NCBI GenBank assembly: GCA_015662815.1
Contig: DQTK01000049.1
Coordinates: 1-10,782 of the forward strand
Origin: Aquifex aeolicus
GTDB lineage: Bacteria > Aquificota > Aquificia > Aquificales > Aquificaceae
Length of the DNA stretch: 10,782 nucleotides
Reading direction: 5' to 3'
Part shown: positions 1-5,869 of the stretch, piece by piece
Layout of the letters: each line of letters opens with the position of its first letter
How positions within the stretch are numbered: position 1 is the first letter of the stretch
Notes under the pieces: model-generated
What the model saw: the letters and a program-made list of their open reading frames with translations, nothing else
Told to the model about the DNA's origin: nothing
Databases searched by the model: none
Translations under genes and position numbers: made by a program

Positions 1-416
1 TAGATAAAGCGATAGTTGTAGGAAAGGGTTATAAAGAATTGATAATTTTTGTAAATCCCGATTGTCCTCACTGTAGGAAAGAGTGGGAAACTTTAAGAAA
101 GCACCTTGATAAATTAAAACTCTACGTCTTTGTCATACCTTTTAAAACTTGGGGGGAAGAAAATCTAAAGAAAGCTTACTATATAGTTTGTTCCCAAAAC
201 TCGGCAAAAGCTTTGGATGAAGCTCTAACCGGCCAACTCGATAATAAAACCTTGAGTCCTGAAAAGTGTAAAAAACTGGAATATCACCTTAGAGCTGCTG
301 AAATGGTAGGTCTTAACGGAGTTCCCCTAAATATATTGCCGAAGGAAGGAAAAATCATAGAAGGAGCTAATCCAAAGGTATTCGAATATTTAGGAATAAA
401 AACTCATTTGGAGTAG
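1..416 (+). CDS. DsbC-like thiol:disulfide protein, C-terminal part (5' end outside window)
   Basis: The reading frame is open from the left edge (first whole codon at base 3) to TAG at 414-416, so this is the 3' portion of a longer gene. A TTG at 39 is in frame, but it reads as an internal Leu inside the first strand of the fold, so I do not take it as the start. A thioredoxin-like fold is visible: a hydrophobic strand, then the redox motif CPHC (codons 63-74), and a later GVP (318-326) that supplies the cis-proline beside the active site. The segment ending in IVCSQNSAKALDEALTG, the later Cys and the length after CPHC resemble the catalytic domain of DsbC/DsbG, which isomerises or oxidises disulfides outside the cytoplasm. 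Any signal peptide or dimerisation domain would lie upstream and cannot be checked. The 3' end overlaps the convergent EamA gene by 13 bp. Confidence 0.8.
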   Translation, partial: DKAIVVGKGYKELIIFVNPDCPHCRKEWETLRKHLDKLKLYVFVIPFKTWGEENLKKAYYIVCSQNSAKALDEALTGQLDNKTLSPEKCKKLEYHLRAAEMVGLNGVPLNILPKEGKIIEGANPKVFEYLGIKTHLE

Positions 417-835
417 GAAAGTAGTACTATACCAATTATCACTAAAATAGTTCCGACAAATTTCGTTAAGGTAAAACTTTCACCTAGGATAATCATAGCC
501 AGAAGAGTTGAAAACAAGGGAGAACTTGAAGCTATAGGTGCAACAATTGAAACATGACCTACCTTTATAGCCTTATAGTAAACAAGAAGTCCGAGAAATC
601 CCGATACAAATCCGCCTAAGGCTACCGTTAGGAGTTCCTTTACATGATAACCTACAGGATTTTCCTTTACAGCTAATAAGGTAAGAAAGGCAAAAACGGT
701 TGCCGTTAAGTTGTGTATAAAAATTCCGGATATTGGAGATAAATCTCCCCTTAAACCTAACTTAAACAAAACAGGAGCACTTCCCCATATAAGTGCAGAA
801 AGAAGGGCAAATACAATAGCCTTTACATTTTCCAT
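404..835 (-). CDS. Single-domain EamA/DMT-family transporter
   Basis: A 143-residue, strongly hydrophobic protein that matches one EamA domain. It has about five membrane segments (roughly residues 5-25, 33-56, 68-90, 94-117 and 122-141). The N-terminal signature ALIWGSAPVLFK (14-25) and the C-terminal pattern from VAPIASSSPLFSTLLA through GES into a Gly/Ile/Leu-rich last helix are typical of drug/metabolite transporters. Most EamA proteins carry two such domains in about 300 residues, so this one would have to pair with itself or a partner, as small multidrug resistance proteins do. The substrate cannot be told. The ATG at 833-835 lies just before the first helix and has no clear Shine-Dalgarno sequence. 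It diverges from the MATE gene across 36 bp and converges on the DsbC-like gene. It could be half of a split two-domain ancestor, but no second half is in the window. Confidence 0.85.
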   Translation of the reverse strand: MENVKAIVFALLSALIWGSAPVLFKLGLRGDLSPISGIFIHNLTATVFAFLTLLAVKENPVGYHVKELLTVALGGFVSGFLGLLVYYKAIKVGHVSIVAPIASSSPLFSTLLAMIILGESFTLTKFVGTILVIIGIVLLSYSK

Positions 836-850
836 CGGATTTACTGTAGT

Positions 851-859
851 TGGTAAAAT
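851..859 (+). promoter_or_regulatory. Possible extended -10 promoter for the MATE gene
   Basis: TGGTAAAAT fits TGn plus a -10 hexamer (TAAAAT, 5 of 6 to TATAAT) in the 36-bp gap between the divergent EamA and MATE genes. No convincing -35 lies 16-18 bp upstream. Transcription from here would start around 865-867, leaving only about 5-7 untranslated bases before ATG 872. This is sequence matching only. Confidence 0.3.
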
Positions 860-871
860 TATTTCGTTTCC

Positions 872-2293
872 ATGAAAAGAGTTATCGTATCCCCCGATGA
901 ATCTTTTGGAAATGTAATCAAGAAAATTGTAAAACTTTCTGTACCGATAATAGTAGTTAACCTTCTTTACACAGTCGAAAACATGATTTCAATGCTTTTG
1001 GTTTCCTCTATTTCACCTTCTGCAGTAGCGGCAACGGGTTTTTCACTTTCCCTTTTATGGTTCATTTACTCCCTTATGGCTTTATCCTACTCAGGAACAA
1101 ACATATTGATTGCTCAATTTGTAGGAGCAAAGAAAGACCCCTCTCCGGTACTGCTAAACGGGTTACTACTTTCGTTTATTATCTCTATTCCCCTTTTTCT
1201 TTACGGAAAAGATCTGGTTTTATTCCTAATGAAGCTACTAAGAGCAAGCGAATCTGTAAGAGAACTCGCAGGACAATACCTAACACCTATATTCTGGTTT
1301 ATCCCTATAGGATTCCTTACAAATACCTTCTATGGAGCTTATAACGGTGCAGGGGATACAAAGACACCCATGAAGGTAGCTATATTGATGAACATTACCC
1401 ATATTTTCACAGCCTACACTTTGATATATGGTAAATTTGGATTGCCAAAACTCGGTGTTGAAGGAGCAGGTTGGGGAATAGCTATTTCAGAAACTCTAGC
1501 ATTTTTTGTATATCTTGCTTTATTACTTCTGTATAAGAGACCTTTCCCTCTGAGGTTTAAACCTGAACCGCAGATACTTATACGAATGACAAGACTCGGA
1601 ACACCAACGGCTATTGAAAGGTCCGTAACAACACTTTCTTTCAATGTATTTGTGGGGTTTCTTGCAAGTTTCGGAGATAAAATTCTTGCAGCACATCAAA
1701 TTGGTTTAAGGGTTGAAAGTATATCCTTTATGATAGGTTTCGGAGTGATGGTAGCCAGTACAACAATAGCGGGTCAAAATTTTGGAGCCAAAAACTATAT
1801 GGGAATGGTTCATGCGGTAAAAATTTCGGCAAATTTTACGGCTTTTATAATGACATTAATTGGTTTAATCCTTATCATCTTTCCCCATTATCTGGTTTAT
1901 CCCTTCAGCAGAGACCCAGAAGTTGTTAAGTGGGCTTCTTATTACTTACAAATTGTAGGGATTTCTCAACCAGCTATGGCTTACGCTTCCATATTTTCGG
2001 GTGCTCTAAAAGGAATGGGAAGAACTATGATTCCTCTTTTTGTAAACATAAGCTCATTCTGGTTATTCAGGATAATTCCATCTCACCTACTGCTGATGGT
2101 AATCCAAACTCCCCTTGTACCATGGGCTTTTATGACTATAGAAACTATTATTAGGGCTGTATTTTATTACTTAATGTTTAAAAGAGAAACTAAGAAACTC
2201 CTGAAATCCTTCGAAAGTGAGCATAGCACCAAGAAGGAAGATACTCATGGCTATAAACTTTTTGATGAAGACAGGTTTCACTCTTCTCGATAA
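872..2293 (+). CDS. MATE-family multidrug/toxin efflux protein
   Basis: A 473-residue membrane protein with about twelve hydrophobic segments in two homologous halves. MATE hallmarks are GAYNGAGDTKTPM (155-167), GVEGAGWGIAISE (195-207), the second-half segment from AHQIGLRVE (274) to GQNFGAKN (301-308), and GALKGMGRTMIP (377-388). Family members use Na+ or H+ gradients to expel organic cations and other toxic compounds across the inner membrane; the substrate here is unknown. Membrane segments end near residue 434. The last 40 residues are hydrophilic and are read entirely from DNA that encodes the C terminus of the TSUP gene on the other strand, so the tail may be a late-stop extension. The ATG at 872 has no Shine-Dalgarno sequence. 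An extended -10-like TGGTAAAAT lies at 851-859, so the leader may be only a few bases. Confidence 0.93.
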   Translation: MKRVIVSPDESFGNVIKKIVKLSVPIIVVNLLYTVENMISMLLVSSISPSAVAATGFSLSLLWFIYSLMALSYSGTNILIAQFVGAKKDPSPVLLNGLLLSFIISIPLFLYGKDLVLFLMKLLRASESVRELAGQYLTPIFWFIPIGFLTNTFYGAYNGAGDTKTPMKVAILMNITHIFTAYTLIYGKFGLPKLGVEGAGWGIAISETLAFFVYLALLLLYKRPFPLRFKPEPQILIRMTRLGTPTAIERSVTTLSFNVFVGFLASFGDKILAAHQIGLRVESISFMIGFGVMVASTTIAGQNFGAKNYMGMVHAVKISANFTAFIMTLIGLILIIFPHYLVYPFSRDPEVVKWASYYLQIVGISQPAMAYASIFSGALKGMGRTMIPLFVNISSFWLFRIIPSHLLLMVIQTPLVPWAFMTIETIIRAVFYYLMFKRETKKLLKSFESEHSTKKEDTHGYKLFDEDRFHSSR

Positions 2294-2932
2294 GTAAAAA
2301 CCGAGAAAAACTCCTAAAGGAACACTGAAAAACGCAGGGATTATAAGATTTAAATTCCAAAGATTCGGATTTCCGTAAAAAATGTAGAAAATTATCCTCA
2401 AAAGGACATTGGTACTGAAAAAGAAAGTTAAAGTTATTTTAATCCTATCTACATCTTTACATATCTGGTTTAGATATACTACGGGAGGAGGACCTCCCAT
2501 ACCTATTAGACCTGCAAAGATACCGCTCAAAAAACCGGCTAATATTCCTAAAAATGCGGATTTTTTTAAACGGATTTTTAAATAATTGTTTTGAACGAGC
2601 ACATCGTAAATTCCTAGGCTGAGGATAAATAAACCTATTAAAACCTTTAAAGCCTCCCTGTCTATTACCATTAGGATTTTCGAACTTATGGCTATACCTA
2701 GAAATGAACCGAGAATAAGGTAAAGTAGAGTGCTAAAGTCGGGTTTTGCAGAGCGATTTAAAAATAAAAGCATGAATGTAATTCCGAGAAGGTTCACTAT
2801 CGTCGAAGAAACTATAACAACCTTAGGGTCATGAATAAAAGAGAGGATACTGACTATAAAAATTCCGGCTCCAAATCCTGTAAAGGCTTGAAAAAACCAG
2901 GCTAATGTATAAATAAAAAAGATAATTATCAT
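2171..2932 (-). CDS. TSUP (TauE/SafE) family anion exporter
   Basis: A 253-residue membrane protein with about eight hydrophobic segments in two halves. The glycine-rich repeat signatures of the family are clear: QAFTGFGAG (15-23) in the first helix and AGLIGMGGPPPVVYL (140-154) opening the second half. Members move sulfite, sulfoacetate, thiosulfate or other sulfur and organic anions across the cytoplasmic membrane. A sulfur-compound role would suit a sulfur-oxidising relative of Aquifex, but nothing here proves the substrate. The ATG at 2930-2932 overlaps the TAA of the upstream gene by one base (TAATG), and an AGAGGT Shine-Dalgarno sequence sits three bases before it, which points to translational coupling. 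The last membrane segment (about 224-240) is read across the convergent overlap, so this reading of the shared DNA looks like the genuine one. Confidence 0.92.
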   Translation of the reverse strand: MIIIFFIYTLAWFFQAFTGFGAGIFIVSILSFIHDPKVVIVSSTIVNLLGITFMLLFLNRSAKPDFSTLLYLILGSFLGIAISSKILMVIDREALKVLIGLFILSLGIYDVLVQNNYLKIRLKKSAFLGILAGFLSGIFAGLIGMGGPPPVVYLNQICKDVDRIKITLTFFFSTNVLLRIIFYIFYGNPNLWNLNLIIPAFFSVPLGVFLGFYLSRRVKPVFIKKFIAMSIFLLGAMLTFEGFQEFLSFSFKH

Positions 2933-3375
2933 TAACCTCTATAGATGAGTTTTCTGATAAGAGAAAGAATTCCCCCTCTTCTTCCCTTTAATTCTAGGTA
3001 CATTCTTTCATTCATTTTTGAAATCTTATTACTTAACTGGGAAAGTTCATGTTTATCGTTTATACTATCTCCCTCCAGAAATTCCTTAAGAACTTCATTT
3101 ATAGCTTCAAAAAATGCTATGTGTCTTTCCAAAAGCTTGTCATTTTCATAATTGATATTTTTGGTAATTTCAACAATAGCTTCATTTACTCCTTTAAGTA
3201 TCTCTTTAAACTGCTCCTCCTTAACACTTTGGTCTGAAACTTGAGAAAGAATGAGAATAATTTTAGATTTTAACTCCAATTTAAATTCAACTAACTTTGT
3301 ATTAAAAGGTTTTGCATTTTCAAGATCTTTAGCAAAATCGGAGATAAACGTCCGCAGAGTTTCCTTCACACTCAT
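2932..3375 (-). CDS. Unrecognised 147-residue helical protein between DUF4149 and TSUP genes
   Basis: I do not recognise this protein. It is predominantly helical, lysine- and glutamate-rich and free of cysteine, with leucine/isoleucine heptad-like spacing between about residues 50 and 125 that suggests coiled coil or a helical bundle. There is no signal peptide and no true membrane span, only a short hydrophobic run (IILILSQV, 39-46). The C terminus is basic and amphipathic (GRRGGILSLIRKLIYRG, 131-147), which could bind a membrane surface or a membrane partner. That it is a real gene is supported by an AGAGGTGA Shine-Dalgarno sequence six bases before ATG 3373-3375, a 3-bp gap from the upstream stop, and TAATG overlap with the TSUP start. 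Expression is therefore tied to two membrane proteins, and it could be a cytoplasmic accessory subunit of either. No function is assigned. Confidence 0.82.
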   Translation of the reverse strand: MSVKETLRTFISDFAKDLENAKPFNTKLVEFKLELKSKIILILSQVSDQSVKEEQFKEILKGVNEAIVEITKNINYENDKLLERHIAFFEAINEVLKEFLEGDSINDKHELSQLSNKISKMNERMYLELKGRRGGILSLIRKLIYRG

Positions 3376-3378
3376 TTC

Positions 3379-3780
3379 TCACCTCTTTAGTATTAGTATA
3401 AGTATTTTTATAAAGGTAAGTATCAATATTCCCAAATTTATAGCCATAGATATACCGTGATATTTAAGAAAAAGTTGATAATTTGTTTGTTTTAAAGTAT
3501 GAGCGGTGGGAATAATAAAGAATTCTTGTATAAACAGAAGTATTAGATTTAAAACCACTAAAGCTATAAAAATTTTCCCGAAATTAAAACCGAGAATTAA
3601 AGAAATAAGAACTAAAACTAAACCTACGGCAAAATAAACAGGAAAAACTTTTTCTACTACAGCCCCGGCTTGATTTTTTTCAAGAGTTTTAAAGAGAATG
3701 GGTGCTACATAAAAACTGAAAAAACTCCCGAGTCCAAAAAATACAGAAAGCAAAAATAAAACTAATTTCTCTTTTAACAT
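3379..3780 (-). CDS. DUF4149 (TMEM205-like) integral membrane protein
   Basis: A 133-residue protein with four predicted membrane helices (about 5-27, 44-64, 68-88 and 110-130). The family pattern is visible: FYVAPILFKTLEKNQAGAVV (23-42) with its AP..LF..L...AG core, then the FP.YF element (46-50), the IPTAH loop (90-94) and H108..SM..N115 in the last segment. This matches DUF4149, the bacterial relatives of TMEM205, whose biochemical role is not established. The ATG at 3778-3780 has no Shine-Dalgarno sequence and lies 14 bp downstream of the hairpin that closes the khpA transcript. Transcription must therefore come by read-through or from a promoter inside that short AT-rich gap. Its TGA is embedded in the Shine-Dalgarno sequence of the next gene, so the two are probably translated in sequence. 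Confidence 0.82.
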   Translation of the reverse strand: MLKEKLVLFLLSVFFGLGSFFSFYVAPILFKTLEKNQAGAVVEKVFPVYFAVGLVLVLISLILGFNFGKIFIALVVLNLILLFIQEFFIIPTAHTLKQTNYQLFLKYHGISMAINLGILILTFIKILILILKR

Positions 3781-3786
3781 TTTGAC

Positions 3787-3820
3787 TTAGAATAAAAAGG
3801 AAACCCGCGAAAGGCGGGCC
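3787..3820 (-). terminator. Intrinsic terminator after khpA
   Basis: Read on the minus strand, CCCGC-CTTTC-GCGGG (3804-3818) is a perfect 5-bp GC stem with a 5-base loop. It can be extended by GG/CC (3819-3820 with 3799-3800) across a 3-base bulge. TTTCCTTTTTATT follows directly. It begins one base after the khpA stop codon, exactly where the ffh-rpsP-khpA transcript should end. The run of T is interrupted, so some read-through into the DUF4149 gene is plausible. Confidence 0.75.
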
Positions 3821-3830
3821 ATTATTCTAA
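3787..3830. repeat. Perfect 9-bp inverted repeat enclosing the terminator hairpin
   Basis: TTAGAATAA at 3787-3795 is the exact reverse complement of TTATTCTAA at 3822-3830, with the GC hairpin between the arms. One arm comprises the last sense codons and the stop codon of khpA (TTA GAA TAA on the minus strand). The other arm ends 6 bp before the DUF4149 start codon. Together they can form a nested stem. Confidence 0.7.
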
Positions 3831-4061
3831 TATCTCCAGAACTACTCTCTTTCCTATCTTCCTTCCGATAGCGGTGAGAATAGTTCTCAGGGCTCTTGCT
3901 ATTCTACCCTGCTTTCCTATAACTTTACCGAGTTCAGCAGGGTCAACTCTTAATTCGATTACTACAGTCTTTTCCCCTTCTATTTCGGTGACTTTTACCT
4001 TATCTTTGTTGTCTACTAACTCTTTTGCTGTAATTTCAACAATATCCTTTAATGCACTCAT
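3822..4061 (-). CDS. khpA: KhpA, KH-domain RNA-binding protein (YlqC family)
   Basis: A 79-residue protein made almost entirely of one KH domain. The RNA-contacting GXXG loop is GKQG (49-52), set in LGKVIGKQGRIARALRTIL, followed by a basic helix and a final strand (KRVVLEILE). Length and sequence match KhpA/YlqC, a small RNA chaperone that partners with KhpB/Jag in Gram-positive bacteria and affects cell division and elongation there; its role in Aquificae is not known. The position directly behind rpsP and ffh is the usual neighbourhood of the family. The start is well fixed: a perfect AAAGGAGGTGA Shine-Dalgarno sequence lies nine bases before ATG 4059-4061, and that ATG overlaps the rpsP stop as ATGA, which suggests translational coupling. 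The stop is followed at once by a terminator hairpin. Confidence 0.95.
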   Translation of the reverse strand: MSALKDIVEITAKELVDNKDKVKVTEIEGEKTVVIELRVDPAELGKVIGKQGRIARALRTILTAIGRKIGKRVVLEILE

Positions 4062-4396
4062 GCCGCTTCACCTCCTTTGGATTTTTTGGATTTACGCTTT
4101 TCAAAAACGTAGTAATCACCAACTCTTTTCATTTCGTAATCCTCAGGAACAACCCCCTTTAGTATACCATGATTCCACAAAATAGCTTTTGCTCTATGAG
4201 AGAGCTCAACGCCTTTTAAAACCCACTCCTTGACTTTTTCAGGATAGACATTGATTAAGACTTTCCTTTTGGGATCGTAAGTTCCGAGTATATCAAGATA
4301 TCTTCCTTCCCTTGGGGATTTAGCATCCATTACTACTATCCTGTATATAGGATGATGCTTTCTTCCGAATTTAGCGAGTCTAATCCTCACTGCCAA
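4058..4396 (-). CDS. rpsP: 30S ribosomal protein S16 (TTG start)
   Basis: S16 is a small-subunit protein that binds 16S rRNA early and steers assembly of the 5' domain. The N terminus MAVRIRLAKFGRKHHPIYRI is the family signature, followed by DAKSPREGRYLDILGTYDP (24-42) and a helix ending in SHRAKAILWNHGI (66-78). At 112 residues it is longer than the usual 80-90, with a basic tail (RKSKKSKGGEAA). I chose TTG at 4394-4396: AAGGAGGT (4405-4412) places its GGAGG nine bases upstream, and the product begins like other S16 proteins. The next candidate, GTG at 4388-4390, would be about 15 bases away and would lose MA. The gene is 67 bp downstream of ffh, with a possible extra promoter in the gap, and overlaps khpA by four bases. 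Confidence 0.96.
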   Translation of the reverse strand: MAVRIRLAKFGRKHHPIYRIVVMDAKSPREGRYLDILGTYDPKRKVLINVYPEKVKEWVLKGVELSHRAKAILWNHGILKGVVPEDYEMKRVGDYYVFEKRKSKKSKGGEAA

Positions 4397-4434
4397 CTCT
4401 ATGTACCTCCTTCTTTTACATTTTGCGAAAGATT

Positions 4435-4443
4435 ATTGTATCA
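4435..4443 (-). promoter_or_regulatory. Possible extended -10 promoter for rpsP-khpA
   Basis: On the minus strand TGATACAAT is an extended -10 (TGn plus TACAAT, 5 of 6 to consensus) in the ffh-rpsP gap. It predicts a start near 4428 and a leader of about 30 bases containing the strong rpsP Shine-Dalgarno sequence. There is no good -35; the upstream DNA is a run of A and T. It would let ribosomal protein output exceed Ffh output. Confidence 0.4.
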
Positions 4444-4463
4444 CAAAAAAATTTTTAATCTAT

Positions 4464-5804
4464 CTAGAACTTAAAACCCCCAAAAGGAAATCTCGGCATC
4501 TTGGGCATCTTTGGAATAGCAGGCATTCCTCCCGCCTTTTGTAATTTTCTCATCATCTTCCTCATTTCTTCGTAACGCTTTAATAGTTTATTTACATCCG
4601 AAACGGTTGTACCACTACCTCTCGCTATTCTCTTTTTCCTACTCATGTTTATAATTTTCGGATTTCTTCTCTCCTCAGGAGTCATTGAGTTTATAATTGC
4701 CTCGATTTTCTTGAATTGTTTTTCATCAACCTTTATATGTTTCAATTGAGGAGCTACTCCCGGAATCATAGAAAGTAGCTTGTCAAGAGGACCCATCTGT
4801 TGAATCATCCTTAGCATTTCCCTCAAATCTTCCAGGTCAAACTCACCGGTTATTACTTTTGTAGCCATTACTTGAGCTTTATCTTCCGTTATAACTTCTT
4901 GAGCTTTTTCTATAAGGCTCTGTATATCTCCAAGCCCTAAAATTCTCTGTGCTATTCTATCCGGATAAAAGACCTCAAGATCTTCAATTTTTTCTCCTAC
5001 TCCGATGAATTTTATAGGTATACCTAGAACTTCTTTTACAGAAAGGGCTAAACCTCCTCTCGCATCACCATCCATCTTTGTCAAGATTACACCCGTAAGT
5101 TCCAGTCTCTCATGGAAAGCCTTTGCGGTTTCCAGAGCTGTTTGGCCCTGCATAGCATCTGCGACATAAATCACTTCCGAAGGCTGCGTTTCCTGTTTTA
5201 TATCTTCAAGTTCTTCCATTAACTCATCGTCGATGTGAAGTCTTCCCGCTGTATCCAGAAGTAGATAGTCTATATTTTCTTGCTTTGCTTTCTCTTTAGC
5301 CCTTTTCGCTATTTCTACTGCACTCAATCCTTCCTCAAATTCGTAGTAAGGTACACCTACCTTCTCAGCTAATCTTTGGAGTTGAAGCATTGCAGCAGGT
5401 CTTCTTATATCGGTTGATGAAACAGCTACCTTTTTACCCTCTTTTTTTAAGAGATTTGCAAGCTTACCTATTGTTGTAGTTTTACCTGTTCCTTGGAGCC
5501 CAACGAAAAGGATAGTCCCCTTTTTTAAATCTTCTCTCTCTCCCCCAAGGATATTAACGAGTTCTTCGTATACGGTTTTGATAACGAATTCTGCAGGACT
5601 TAAATTTTTGGGTGCCTTTTTCCCGATAACTTGTTCCCTTATTCTCTTTATAAAGTCTTTGGCTACCCGGTAATCTACATCTGCTTCCAACAGAGCAAGC
5701 CTTATTTCTCTTAGTGCTTGATTTACATTCTTTTCAGTAATTTTCCTGGCATTCGTGAGTTTTTCCAGTGCATGACTGAATTTTTCTGTAAGAAGTTCCA
5801 GCAT
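4464..5804 (-). CDS. ffh: Signal recognition particle GTPase Ffh (SRP54)
   Basis: Ffh binds 4.5S RNA and signal sequences of nascent membrane proteins and docks with FtsY to hand ribosomes to SecYEG. All domains are present in 446 residues, the usual size. The N domain is a four-helix bundle (about 1-85). The G domain carries the P-loop VGLQGTGKTT (101-110), DTAGR (184-188), TKMDGDARGG (242-251) and GVGEKIEDLEVF (268-279). The M domain (about 300-446) carries the RNA-binding signature SRKKRIARGSGTT (388-400) and methionine-rich helices; its tail is rich in Met, Pro and Phe. The ATG at 5802-5804 has only a weak Shine-Dalgarno-like GGGAT upstream. It heads the rpsP and khpA genes and diverges from secY, which encodes the channel it delivers to. 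Confidence 0.98.
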   Translation of the reverse strand: MLELLTEKFSHALEKLTNARKITEKNVNQALREIRLALLEADVDYRVAKDFIKRIREQVIGKKAPKNLSPAEFVIKTVYEELVNILGGEREDLKKGTILFVGLQGTGKTTTIGKLANLLKKEGKKVAVSSTDIRRPAAMLQLQRLAEKVGVPYYEFEEGLSAVEIAKRAKEKAKQENIDYLLLDTAGRLHIDDELMEELEDIKQETQPSEVIYVADAMQGQTALETAKAFHERLELTGVILTKMDGDARGGLALSVKEVLGIPIKFIGVGEKIEDLEVFYPDRIAQRILGLGDIQSLIEKAQEVITEDKAQVMATKVITGEFDLEDLREMLRMIQQMGPLDKLLSMIPGVAPQLKHIKVDEKQFKKIEAIINSMTPEERRNPKIINMSRKKRIARGSGTTVSDVNKLLKRYEEMRKMMRKLQKAGGMPAIPKMPKMPRFPFGGFKF

Positions 5805-5850
5805 AAAAATTAGAATATCCCTTTACTTTTTTCTTTTTCAAGCAAAAGCA

Positions 5851-5861
5851 TATTATAAAAT
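5851..5861 (+). promoter_or_regulatory. Possible -10 region for secY overlapping the ffh -10
   Basis: TATTATAAAAT on the plus strand contains TATTAT and TATAAA, both usable as -10 hexamers and both overlapping the minus-strand TATAAT. A start 6-7 bp downstream would fall at about 5863-5866, leaving a leader of about four to seven bases before the secY ATG at 5870. That agrees with the absence of a Shine-Dalgarno sequence. The -35 is weak (T-rich). Confidence 0.35.
5852..5857 (-). promoter_or_regulatory. Consensus -10 for ffh in the divergent ffh-secY region
   Basis: On the minus strand this is exactly TATAAT, predicting a transcript start near 5845 and a leader of about 40 bases for ffh. No consensus -35 sits 16-18 bp upstream (TATTCT at 17 bp). 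CTGACA on the same strand (5871-5876), inside the first secY codons, is only 13 bp away, too close for a standard sigma-70-type promoter. Confidence 0.45.
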
Positions 5862-5869
5862 TCTTTTAC

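Noticed and set aside
39..416. DsbC-like gene as a complete 125-residue protein starting at TTG 39
   Set aside because: The same frame is open upstream to the window edge and reads as continuing protein, there is no ribosome site, and the TTG would fall within the first strand of the thioredoxin fold. It is a 5'-truncated gene.
1057..1644. Overlapping frames inside the MATE gene on both strands
   Set aside because: They lie within a clear membrane-protein gene, have no family pattern or ribosome site and are chance open frames.
2945..3460. Plus-strand frames opposite the 147-residue and DUF4149 genes
   Set aside because: They are antisense to genes with good Shine-Dalgarno sequences and coupled junctions; their Ser/Phe-rich composition is typical of mirror frames.
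3874..4185. Plus-strand 103-codon frame opposite khpA and rpsP
   Set aside because: It is a mirror frame of two recognised genes, with no start signal of its own.
4441..4463. Terminator between ffh and rpsP
   Set aside because: The A/T run has no GC stem before it; the gap is better explained as a promoter region with read-through from ffh.
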